Positions 9,179 to 16,019 of a stretch of 50,244 nucleotides of DNA are shown here, one piece after another. Numbering within the stretch: the stretch's first letter is position 1; each line of letters begins with the position of its first letter. The stretch spans positions 11,321 through 61,564 of the forward strand of contig JAHEGS010000012.1 in NCBI GenBank assembly GCA_024645005.1, read 5' to 3'. The position numbers and the translations under genes are program-made. Below the pieces are notes generated by a model. The model saw only the letters and a list, made by a program, of their open reading frames with translations. It ran no database searches and was not told where the DNA came from. The DNA comes from Bacteroidota bacterium (GTDB taxonomy: Bacteria; Bacteroidota; Bacteroidia; NS11-12g; UBA9320).

Positions 9179-9380
9179 ATGACACACTCTAGATTACTTA
9201 GGATAATTTTTACACTTTCTATTTTAATTCTGATAGATTTTGAGTCTTTTGGACAATTCGAAAATGATTGGTTTAATTCTTCACAAGATTATTTTTCATT
9301 CAAAATTGGCCAAAACGGAGTTTATCGTTTAAATCATATGGTTTAAATTATTTAAAACTTGCTTTCGACGATATCACCGT
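9179..9380 (+). pseudogene. 5' remnant of a T9SS-associated secreted protein (PorU2/C25-like), frameshifted and truncated
   Basis: From the ATG at 9179 there is a good signal peptide (MTHSRLLRIIFTLSILILI) and then FENDWFNSSQDYFSFKIGQN with GVYRLNH. This is the style of the N-terminus of large Bacteroidota PorU2/C25-peptidase-like secreted proteins, which usually exceed 1000 residues. The frame closes at 9346 (His-Met-Val-stop). Shifting frame at about 9337 restores a matching continuation, YGLNYLKLAFDDI, so one base appears to have been lost. The continuation ends near 9380, where the reading switches to a glycosyltransferase. A -7 element TAAGTTTG survives at 9154-9161. The family call is inference; the frameshift and truncation are read from the sequence. 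Confidence 0.65.
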
Positions 9381-9929
9381 TTTAAGATTCACCACTTCAT
9401 TGATACTAAGGTCTTTAAACCAACTAAAAAAGAGAAACAGATTATTTTCATGTCTCGCAAAAATTATGAAGACATAAAACAGGCAATTCAAATCAATAAT
9501 CTTCGAAAAAATCTAATTGACTGGACAATCATAGACTTGAATCAATTATCGCATTCTGAAATAGCTCAAACCATGAATAAAAGTAGTATTTTTTTAAGTT
9601 CAAATTTGGATGAAGGATATTCTCTACCTAGTATTGAAGCTATGGCAAGTGGATGTCTTGTTATCGGATATACTGGGAAAGGTGGAAATGAATATTTTAA
9701 GGAAGAATTCTCCTTACCTGTACCTGAAAAAGATATTCAGCAATTTGCATTGAAATTAGAAGAAGGAATTCAAAAAATTGAAAAGCAGCCCAATTATCTA
9801 TCAAATCTTGCACTCAAAGCACGAAAGTTTATTGACGATCATTACAGCGAAACAATCGAAAGAAAAGACATTCAAACTGCTTGGGATTCTATCTTAAAAA
9901 CCCAATTAAAGATTACAAATGCTAACTAG
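9381..9929 (+). pseudogene. 3' remnant of a GT4-type glycosyltransferase (N-terminal domain missing)
   Basis: The open frame into position 9450 reads HHFIDTKVFKPTKKEKQIIF and then MSRKNYEDIKQ, which is the interior of a GT-B glycosyltransferase, not a start. Downstream is the GT4 nucleotide-sugar site EGYSLPSIEAMASGCLVIGY followed by GKGG. Complete enzymes of this class are roughly 350-400 residues, and only about 180 remain. The acceptor-binding N-terminal domain is gone and is replaced by the remnant of a different secreted protein. The ATG at 9450 could still give a 159-residue fragment, but catalysis is unlikely. The 3' end overlaps the next gene by 11 bases, so this was once its operon partner. 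Confidence 0.72.
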
Positions 9930-10707
9930 TCATCAGCTTTCAGATATCGAATTTTTAATTAGAGATGTTGGAAACTTTCAAATCCAAAACCAATCAAAAG
10001 TAATATATAGCGACATTGAAGAAAAAAGTCTAAATCAATTGGTCAGTTTTGTAGATATTGAAAGTGAAAGAAAATTGGTAAGTGGACTAAAAAAAATCAC
10101 ACCCAACGCAGGATTCTTAACCGAAGAAAACACAACAACCCAAAAAAATGAGGATTTATATTGGATTATTGATCCACTAGATGGAACAACTAATTACTTG
10201 TTTAGTCACACTAAATATGCCATTTCTATAGCTTTATATCAAAATAAAAAACCTGTTTATGCCCATGTTTTTGTTCCTGTTGATGATGAATCTTTTATTG
10301 GAAAACCAGATGGTGCATTCTTAAATGGCAAAAGAATTTCTGTATCCAAACGAAATAGTATCGCTGATACATTAATCGCAACGGGATTTCCATATTACAA
10401 GTTTGAAGAGATGGAAGCATATACAAACTGCCTAAAAAAATTAATGAGGGAAACGAAAGGAATCAGACGAATGGGAAGTGCTGCTATAGATTTAGCCTAT
10501 ACTGCTTGTGGAAGATTTGATGCGTTTTACGAGCTCAATTTAAGTCCGTGGGATGTAGCAGGTGGCTCTTACATTGTGCAACAAGCTGGTGGATTAGTTA
10601 CTGATTTTGAAAATAGAGAAAATTATGTATTTGGGAATACAATATTAGCTGGGAGCCCAAATATTCATCAAAAAATGCTTGAATTAATTCAAAGAGAATT
10701 TAGCTAG
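9919..10707 (+). CDS. suhB: Inositol monophosphatase family protein
   Basis: This 262-residue enzyme shows the metal-binding signatures of the Mg-dependent, lithium-sensitive phosphatase family: GFLTEEN near residue 68, WIIDPLDGTTNYLFSHTKYA near residues 87-106, and SPWDVAGGSYIVQQAGG near residue 213. The family hydrolyses inositol-1-phosphate and related sugar phosphates. The true substrate here is unknown, so the symbol suhB is only a family label. The ATG at 9919 overlaps the end of the glycosyltransferase remnant. The stop TAG interlocks with the stop of the opposing divIC-like gene in a shared CTAG. Confidence 0.88.
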   Translation: MLTSHQLSDIEFLIRDVGNFQIQNQSKVIYSDIEEKSLNQLVSFVDIESERKLVSGLKKITPNAGFLTEENTTTQKNEDLYWIIDPLDGTTNYLFSHTKYAISIALYQNKKPVYAHVFVPVDDESFIGKPDGAFLNGKRISVSKRNSIADTLIATGFPYYKFEEMEAYTNCLKKLMRETKGIRRMGSAAIDLAYTACGRFDAFYELNLSPWDVAGGSYIVQQAGGLVTDFENRENYVFGNTILAGSPNIHQKMLELIQREFS

Positions 10708-10997
10708 TCTTTCTTATTCTCGATAACAAAAATATCCTCGTCATCTTTTTTAAAATAGTAGTTTTCACGTGCATAAGTTTCAAGTTTATCGTCATCTGAA
10801 AACAAGTTTTCTTTCTGTTCTTTCATTTCAGCTATTTCATTCGATAAGAATGCTTCCTGAAGTTTGAGATTCTTGAGTTCATTATATTGTTTATAAATGA
10901 AAATAGCACTGTTCCCATCAAAGAATAAGATCCATACCAAAAACAAGGACAATGTGATGGGATATTTATGAACTATGAAACGTTGTAAAAACTTCAT
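10704..10997 (-). CDS. FtsB/DivIC-like septum formation initiator protein
   Basis: The 97-residue protein has one N-terminal membrane helix (about residues 13-34, YPITLSLFLVWILFFDGNSA), then a coiled coil rich in Lys, Glu and Leu, and a tail containing ETYARENYYFKKDDEDIFVI, the conserved C-terminal segment of the FtsB/DivIC family. These bitopic proteins bridge FtsL and FtsQ in the divisome. Bacteroidota members are of this length. It lies 60 bases downstream of kdsC on the same strand and may be the last gene of fdx-iscX-kdsC-divIC. Confidence 0.86.
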   Translation of the reverse strand: MKFLQRFIVHKYPITLSLFLVWILFFDGNSAIFIYKQYNELKNLKLQEAFLSNEIAEMKEQKENLFSDDDKLETYARENYYFKKDDEDIFVIENKKD

Positions 10998-11057
10998 ATT
11001 ACAAATGAAGCGAGTTTAATAGACTTATGCTAATAAAGTAATATACGATTGTAGAAA

Positions 11058-11573
11058 TTACCATACAGAATGCTCTGTACTCTCCCACTTGTCTTGCAAA
11101 GTAAGTACCTGCTCTATCACTTCTCTTGCTGCACCTTGTCCTCCTTTAGCTTTGGTAATAACATCTGCTTCCTGCTGAACCTGCCATGCAGCATCTGCAG
11201 GACATGTTTTGACTCCACACATTCGCATGGATGAAATATCAGGAAAGTCATCTCCCATGTATAATGTCTTGGTTAGATCAAGATTTTGTTTTTTTATCAA
11301 CTTTTCAAAGAGTTCTTTTTTATCAGATACGCCTGTATATACTTCTTCAATACCCAGTCCGTGAAGACGGTTCTTGACTCCATGAGAACTTCCACCACTG
11401 ATGATAATAAGCCTGTAATTTTGCTTCACAGCAAATTGAATTGCAAAACCATCTTTGATATTAAAATCACGAGTTAGCGACCCGTCATCTTGAGCCAATA
11501 CTTTTCCAGATGTTAGTACACCATCTACGTCAAAAATGAATGTATTTATGGTTTTAAAAGTATCGTAAATCAT
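11058..11573 (-). CDS. kdsC: KdsC-type HAD phosphatase (3-deoxy-D-manno-octulosonate 8-phosphate phosphatase)
   Basis: This is a 171-residue HAD-superfamily enzyme without a cap domain, matching KdsC in length. The motif I aspartates are in FIFDVDGVLTSGKV near residue 13, motif II in LIIISGGSS, and motif IV in LYMGDDFPDISSM near residue 107. The C-terminal KAKGGQGAAREVIEQVL is the KdsC loop that closes the neighbouring active site in the tetramer. It produces free KDO for lipopolysaccharide. The gene starts four bases after iscX, an unexpected partner. Confidence 0.9.
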   Translation of the reverse strand: MIYDTFKTINTFIFDVDGVLTSGKVLAQDDGSLTRDFNIKDGFAIQFAVKQNYRLIIISGGSSHGVKNRLHGLGIEEVYTGVSDKKELFEKLIKKQNLDLTKTLYMGDDFPDISSMRMCGVKTCPADAAWQVQQEADVITKAKGGQGAAREVIEQVLTLQDKWESTEHSVW

Positions 11574-11577
11574 ATTA

Positions 11578-11823
11578 CTATTGATTATCCCTCCATTCGT
11601 ATACCCAACTACTCTGAATCATCTCCAAATGCCCTTCATTACTATCTTGACGTTTACCTTCAAAGTTAGGTAAGGCTAACACCCAGTCAAGCAAGTCAGT
11701 AAAACGAATTCTATAAATTTTAGACTCATCAAAATCATCACCAAATTTTTCATAAAGAGCCAGAGCAATATCCTCATAGTCTGACCAATTAATAGGGGGT
11801 TCGTAAAATTTATTTTTATCCAT
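11578..11823 (-). CDS. iscX: IscX-family Fe-S cluster assembly protein
   Basis: From the ATG at 11823 this is an 81-residue acidic protein with the IscX hallmarks: INWSDYEDIALALYEKFGDD near the start, IYRIRFTDLLDWVLALPNF in the middle, and SNEGHLEMIQSSWVYEW at the end. IscX binds iron and the desulfurase IscS and modulates cluster assembly. A TTG start at 11835 would overlap the ferredoxin gene, so the ATG, one base after the ferredoxin stop, is preferred. The family link between IscX and [2Fe-2S] ferredoxin is well established and the gene order agrees. Confidence 0.9.
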   Translation of the reverse strand: MDKNKFYEPPINWSDYEDIALALYEKFGDDFDESKIYRIRFTDLLDWVLALPNFEGKRQDSNEGHLEMIQSSWVYEWRDNQ

Positions 11824-11824
11824 T

Positions 11825-12151
11825 TTAATGTCCAATTATACTGCTTTGATCTGGGATTGTAACCTCAATATTAGAACTTACAATACATTGGCAAGCCAAT
11901 CTAGAGTTGATTTTTGGGTTTTCAGCTCTATCAATAAAGTCTTCTTCTTTATCTGATATTTCAGGCAAGTCATTCATCCCTTTATCAATGTATACATGAC
12001 AAGTACTACATGCACAAACTGCCCCACAATTATGATTTAAATGAAGGTCGTTATCCAATGCAGCATCGAGTATGGTATCTCCTTCACCTACTTCTACAAC
12101 AACCTCTTTATCAGGATCTTCTTCAAATCTAAAAAGTACTTTATTGCTCAT
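11825..12151 (-). CDS. fdx: [2Fe-2S] ferredoxin, adrenodoxin/Isc type
   Basis: The 108-residue protein carries the plant/adrenodoxin-type cluster ligands in HNCGAVCACSTCHVYID (near residues 40-56; Cys-x5-Cys-x2-Cys) and a fourth cysteine in SRLACQCIV near residue 88. The spacing is that of the ISC-type ferredoxin, which feeds electrons to Fe-S cluster assembly. It is first in fdx-iscX-kdsC and has a well-formed promoter upstream. Confidence 0.93.
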   Translation of the reverse strand: MSNKVLFRFEEDPDKEVVVEVGEGDTILDAALDNDLHLNHNCGAVCACSTCHVYIDKGMNDLPEISDKEEDFIDRAENPKINSRLACQCIVSSNIEVTIPDQSSIIGH

Positions 12152-12163
12152 TGATTGTGTCCG

Positions 12164-12193
12164 CGAAATTAAAACACAAAAGCTTCAAAGCAA
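12164..12193 (-). promoter_or_regulatory. Predicted promoter of fdx-iscX-kdsC
   Basis: On the minus strand TTG (12193-12191), a 19-base spacer and TAATTTCG (12171-12164) fit the Bacteroidota promoter pattern with ideal spacing. The -7 box ends 12 bases before the fdx ATG. Confidence 0.5.
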
Positions 12194-12255
12194 CTTATTT
12201 GTATTACAATTCATCTTATGATTTAATTAAATGTAACTTTATTGAAATCACATTA

Positions 12256-12284
12256 TGCTATCTAACATATAGCAAATACATTTG
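12256..12284 (+). promoter_or_regulatory. -7 element with upstream inverted repeat before the MORN gene
   Basis: TACATTTG (12277-12284) is a perfect -7 box with a leader of about 12 bases to the ATG at 12303. No TTG stands at the -33 position. Immediately upstream is a short inverted repeat, TGCTAT (12256-12261), seven bases, ATAGCA (12269-12274), placed where a regulator could act. Confidence 0.35.
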
Positions 12285-12302
12285 TTCATCGTTATATAAA
12301 TC

Positions 12303-13460
12303 ATGCGAATTCAACCAACTAAAATAATCTTAGTCCTTGCATTAAGCTTTTTTAGCAGATCTGCTATTGCTGAATCACCTGAGAAATTATTAGGCAAACC
12401 TTATACATCCTCATCTATTTCCAACTATATCAAGCCTTTTCAAAGTGATAGAACAATCGAATCTTTCCTCCCCTACTTGAGAATACTCAAATTGGATTAT
12501 CTCAAGTCTGGAATAAGTATGGAATACAATACGAACATTGTACTCTCAAAAATTTCTTTGTACGACAGTGGGTATACCTATCAAAAATACATTGGAGAAA
12601 TGCCTTTTGGTATTAACTGGGGAATGAATATTGATGAGATTCAGGAAAAAGCTGGTGGATTGGATTTTGTATCTGATAATCAATATGTTAGAAGAATGAG
12701 CACTGAAGACTTTCAAATGGATTTTTATTTTGAGAATAGGAGATTATACCATATTCGGATTTTAGCTACGCTCAAAACACTACAGAATTATCCAAATGAA
12801 CTAAAAGTAGCAACAGGCATACGATTGATACCAGATGGTAAGAAACTTGAAGGGAACACCCTAGATGGTCAAGGCTCAATGATTTGGGGTGATGGTGTAG
12901 CTGTATACAAAGGTGAATGGACTTATGGTGTGCCTCACGGAAGAGGTCAATATGTGGACTCATTTGGTAATAAATATGAGGGTGACTTTAAACTTGGATT
13001 TTTTTGGGGGCAAGGAAAATTCTTCTCAGAATATTATAAGTACTCGTATTCGGGAAGTTTTGCCATGAGTAAAAAACATGGCGGAGGCAGAATTGGTTAC
13101 TCAAATAAAACTACATACCAAGGTGAATGGCAACAAGATAAAATGGAAGGTCAAGGGACCTATTCAATCAGTGATCGCTATTCCTATACAGGCACCATGG
13201 TAAACAATGCTTTCAATGGTCGTGGTACGCTCAAAACACCTGACGGTATAATCGATGGTTACTTCAAAAACGGAAAACCTCATGGGAAGTGTACTCAATC
13301 AACAGCAGATGGTGTTCAATCGGTAACCGGTAATTTTATAAATGGTAAGAAAAATGGGGTTTTTGATGTGACTATTCTAGGCAATAAAAGTACAATTACC
13401 TATCAAGATGATGTTGAAATCAAGCAGGGACCAATCGATGGTAGTTTAATCAACAAGTAG
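12303..13460 (+). CDS. Secreted MORN-repeat protein
   Basis: The 385-residue protein begins with a signal peptide (MRIQPTKIILVLALSFFSRS, then AIAES). Residues about 40-165 have no family I recognise. From about residue 195 there are roughly six MORN-type repeats with the Tyr-x-Gly-x-Trp/Phe-x-x-Gly-x-x-x-Gly-x-Gly pattern, for example YKGEWTYGVPHGRGQYVD, YEGDFKLGFFWGQGKF and YQGEWQQDKMEGQGTYS. MORN repeats are beta-hairpin units used for binding or scaffolding. In bacteria the function is mostly unknown. The 3' end overlaps the opposing aspartate kinase gene by 15 bases. Confidence 0.85.
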   Translation: MRIQPTKIILVLALSFFSRSAIAESPEKLLGKPYTSSSISNYIKPFQSDRTIESFLPYLRILKLDYLKSGISMEYNTNIVLSKISLYDSGYTYQKYIGEMPFGINWGMNIDEIQEKAGGLDFVSDNQYVRRMSTEDFQMDFYFENRRLYHIRILATLKTLQNYPNELKVATGIRLIPDGKKLEGNTLDGQGSMIWGDGVAVYKGEWTYGVPHGRGQYVDSFGNKYEGDFKLGFFWGQGKFFSEYYKYSYSGSFAMSKKHGGGRIGYSNKTTYQGEWQQDKMEGQGTYSISDRYSYTGTMVNNAFNGRGTLKTPDGIIDGYFKNGKPHGKCTQSTADGVQSVTGNFINGKKNGVFDVTILGNKSTITYQDDVEIKQGPIDGSLINK

Positions 13461-14717
13461 AAGTTGTAATGCAGAACTTGATTTTTGTTCCAATGCAACT
13501 TTGCGGTTATTAATGATCTTCTCGAGTTGAGTATTGGAATCGTTATAATTGAAAACCGTTAAAAGTGTGTAACCCGTTTGAATATTTACCGTAAACTTAT
13601 CTTTTAGCTCATCCAATAGTGCCGTTGTTTTAGTGTCATTCATATTAAAACATGACATAAAACTAATTGCTGAGTTTTGCATTAAATTTAGTTGAATACC
13701 CACTGCATTAAATTTACTAAAAATAATCTCAAGATTATCTTCTACAATAAATGAGAAATCACGAGAGGCAATCGTAATGAGTGATTGGTTCTTTTTGATG
13801 ATGTAACATTGTGTATCATTAAGCGTTCGACTATCATTTTCGATTACTTCTGTACCAGGCAATGAAGGCTCAACAAACGATTTAACAAAAAGTGGAATTG
13901 CCTTGTTTTTAAGTGGCTGAATAGTTTTTGGATGAATAACAGAAGCTCCATAATAAGCTAGCTCTATAGCTTCGTTGTAGGATACTTTTGGGATGAGCTC
14001 TGCCTCTGAAAATTGTTTAGGATCAGCATTCATAATTCCTTCAACATCCTTCCAAATAGTTACCGATTCTGCATCTAATCCAAATGCAAAAATAGCAGCA
14101 GAATAATCAGAACCTTCTCTTCCAAGAGTCGTGTTCTTGTGGTTGATGTCTCTTCCTATAAAACCCTGAGTAATAATGGTTTGCCTTTCAGCTAATGGTC
14201 TTAAACTATTTTGAATAAAAGGAACTGATTCATCCCAAAGAACGCTAGCAGATCTGTGTTTTGAGCTGGTTATTACAAAATTTCTAGCATCAATCCATCT
14301 ATTTTTAACACCAAATTTATTGAGGTATGTACTGACGATTTTGGTAGATATTAGTTCTCCAAACGGAACAATCTTATCATATTCCATATCATAGGTAGAA
14401 GATTCATCTCTTCTTTTTTCAATGATACATTCCAATTCAATCAATAAATTATCTACTTCGTAATAATCATTCTCATCCTTTATCAAGGCGTCTGTAATTT
14501 CTTGGTGAAAAGATTTAATCTCAGTAAAAATTTCTTTTTTTGAGTCCTTACTGAAGTAATATGCCTCGACCAATTCCTCTAGCTTATTAGTGATTTTTCC
14601 CATTGCTGAAATCACAACCAATAATGGTCCCTGACCATACTCTTGAAGAACAGAAGCTACATTTTTAACCGCTTCTGCATCCTTCACGCTTGCACCACCA
14701 AATTTGAATACTCTCAT
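13446..14717 (-). CDS. lysC: Aspartate kinase (monofunctional)
   Basis: Aspartate kinase phosphorylates aspartate, the first step to lysine, threonine and methionine. The 423-residue protein starts MRVFKFGGASVKDAEAVKNV, the amino-acid kinase motif, and carries VVISAMGKITN, TQGFIGRDINHKNTTLGREG and SDYSAAIFAFGLDAESVTIW, then DVEGIMNADPK. The C-terminal about 120 residues correspond to the regulatory ACT region, although the sequence there is divergent and shorter than in feedback-inhibited LysC. It is not fused to homoserine dehydrogenase. Nothing else of the pathway is nearby. Confidence 0.93.
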   Translation of the reverse strand: MRVFKFGGASVKDAEAVKNVASVLQEYGQGPLLVVISAMGKITNKLEELVEAYYFSKDSKKEIFTEIKSFHQEITDALIKDENDYYEVDNLLIELECIIEKRRDESSTYDMEYDKIVPFGELISTKIVSTYLNKFGVKNRWIDARNFVITSSKHRSASVLWDESVPFIQNSLRPLAERQTIITQGFIGRDINHKNTTLGREGSDYSAAIFAFGLDAESVTIWKDVEGIMNADPKQFSEAELIPKVSYNEAIELAYYGASVIHPKTIQPLKNKAIPLFVKSFVEPSLPGTEVIENDSRTLNDTQCYIIKKNQSLITIASRDFSFIVEDNLEIIFSKFNAVGIQLNLMQNSAISFMSCFNMNDTKTTALLDELKDKFTVNIQTGYTLLTVFNYNDSNTQLEKIINNRKVALEQKSSSALQLLLVD

Positions 14718-14732
14718 TAAAGATTAAATTTG
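14704..14732 (+). promoter_or_regulatory. Predicted promoter of fbp
   Basis: TTG (14704-14706), an 18-base spacer and TAAATTTG (14725-14732) match the Bacteroidota pattern, with a spacer one base below the usual range. The transcript would start about 20 bases before the fbp ATG at 14760. The -33 element lies inside the first codons of the divergent lysC gene. Confidence 0.5.
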
Positions 14733-14759
14733 TGGCAATATTACCAAATAATAATTTTA

Positions 14760-15752
14760 ATGAGAACTAATAAAGTAATAAGTCTAAGTCAGTTCATTGC
14801 AGACCAGCAGAATAAATTTCCAGATGCAAGCGGCGACCTTTCCAAAATTTTCAGAGATTTCAAATTCGCAGCCAAAATCGTCAACAGAGATGTTCGAAAA
14901 GCTGGACTTGTTGATGTACTTGGGGCTTTTGGCACAGTCAATGTACAAGGTGAGGAAGTAAAAAAATTAGACATGATTGCCAATGAAGAATTTAAATCTT
15001 CATTAACGCTTGGAGGCGATTGTTGTGCAATTATATCAGAGGAAGAGGAAGACATTCATCAAATAGAAACAACATTAAATCAAGATAGCAAATACATTAT
15101 CGCCATAGACCCATTAGACGGAAGTAGTAATATTGACGTTAATGCATCGATTGGAACTATATTTTCTGTATATAAACGAAAAAGTCCAGTAGGCAGTCCT
15201 GTTACCATGGAAGATGTACTACAAAAAGGAATTAACCAAGTCGCTGCTGGGTATATCATCTATGGAAGTAGTACGATGCTCGTATTCACCACTGGGCAAG
15301 GTGTAAATGCTTTTACACTAGACTCATCAATAGGCGACTTCTGTTTAAGTCATCCAAATATTAAAATTCCATCACAAGGAAGCATCTATTCCGTTAATGA
15401 GGGAAATTATGACCAGTTTGACCAAAACATTAAAGACTATATAGATTACTGTAGAAACTCAATTGATAAAAAAGCATATAGTGCTCGATACATTGGAAGT
15501 ATGGTCGCAGATTTTCACAGAAATCTCCTTAAAGGTGGTATTTTCATGTACCCGTCAACTACCGACTCACCCAACGGGAAGTTAAGACTCATGTTTGAGA
15601 GCAATCCTATGGCATTCATTACTGAACAAGCAGGTGGAATAGCTACCACTGGCGAGGGTAGAATACTCGAACTGCAACCTACTGAAATCCATCAACGAAA
15701 CCCCGTTATCATGGGAAGTGCGGATATGGTAAAGAAGGCATTATCTTATTAA
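14760..15752 (+). CDS. fbp: Fructose-1,6-bisphosphatase, class I
   Basis: Fbp hydrolyses fructose-1,6-bisphosphate in gluconeogenesis. From the ATG at 14760 the protein is 330 residues, the class I norm; an in-frame TTG 30 bases upstream would add an implausible tail and overlaps the -7 element. Visible blocks are CCAIISEEEEDI with the metal-binding glutamates, YIIAIDPLDGSSNIDVNASI near residue 110, AAGYIIYGSSTMLVFTTG, and the C-terminal FITEQAGGIATTGEGRIL. The next gene starts on the base after the stop codon, so a small lipoprotein is cotranscribed. Confidence 0.96.
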   Translation: MRTNKVISLSQFIADQQNKFPDASGDLSKIFRDFKFAAKIVNRDVRKAGLVDVLGAFGTVNVQGEEVKKLDMIANEEFKSSLTLGGDCCAIISEEEEDIHQIETTLNQDSKYIIAIDPLDGSSNIDVNASIGTIFSVYKRKSPVGSPVTMEDVLQKGINQVAAGYIIYGSSTMLVFTTGQGVNAFTLDSSIGDFCLSHPNIKIPSQGSIYSVNEGNYDQFDQNIKDYIDYCRNSIDKKAYSARYIGSMVADFHRNLLKGGIFMYPSTTDSPNGKLRLMFESNPMAFITEQAGGIATTGEGRILELQPTEIHQRNPVIMGSADMVKKALSY

Positions 15753-16010
15753 ATGAAAATCAAATTTGTAAAAACATTAATGCTTTTAGGGTCAATAGTT
15801 GTACTTATAACTAGCTGTAAAAAAGAGTGCATTACAAACCCTAAATGTAAAGAAAATCCTCAAAATGACTCAACACTATGTATGGCATATTTTGAATCTT
15901 GGATATACTATGCTGATGAAAAAAAATGTAAATATGAGGGGTATAGTGGATGTTCTCCGATTGGCTTCGAAACACAATCTGAATGTGAAAAATGCAATTG
16001 TGATCGATAA
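15753..16010 (+). CDS. Small cysteine-rich lipoprotein with a Kunitz/BPTI-like domain
   Basis: This 85-residue protein has a lipoprotein signal with lipobox LITSC (Cys22). The mature part has eight further cysteines at 26, 32, 43, 59, 67, 78, 81 and 83. Spacings 43-59 (16) and 59-67 (8) equal Cys14-Cys30-Cys38 of bovine pancreatic trypsin inhibitor. The aromatic pair Trp50/Tyr52 sits where BPTI has Tyr21/Tyr23, Tyr64-x-Gly66-Cys67 matches Tyr35-x-Gly37-Cys38, and Phe72 is six residues before the next Cys, as Phe45 is. The loop between the fourth and fifth cysteines is two residues short and the Phe33 equivalent is Glu62. The putative P1 residue is Met44, followed by Ala45. The inhibitor function is inference. 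It is directly coupled to fbp (TAA then ATG). Confidence 0.75.
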   Translation: MKIKFVKTLMLLGSIVVLITSCKKECITNPKCKENPQNDSTLCMAYFESWIYYADEKKCKYEGYSGCSPIGFETQSECEKCNCDR

Positions 16011-16019
16011 AAGATAATA

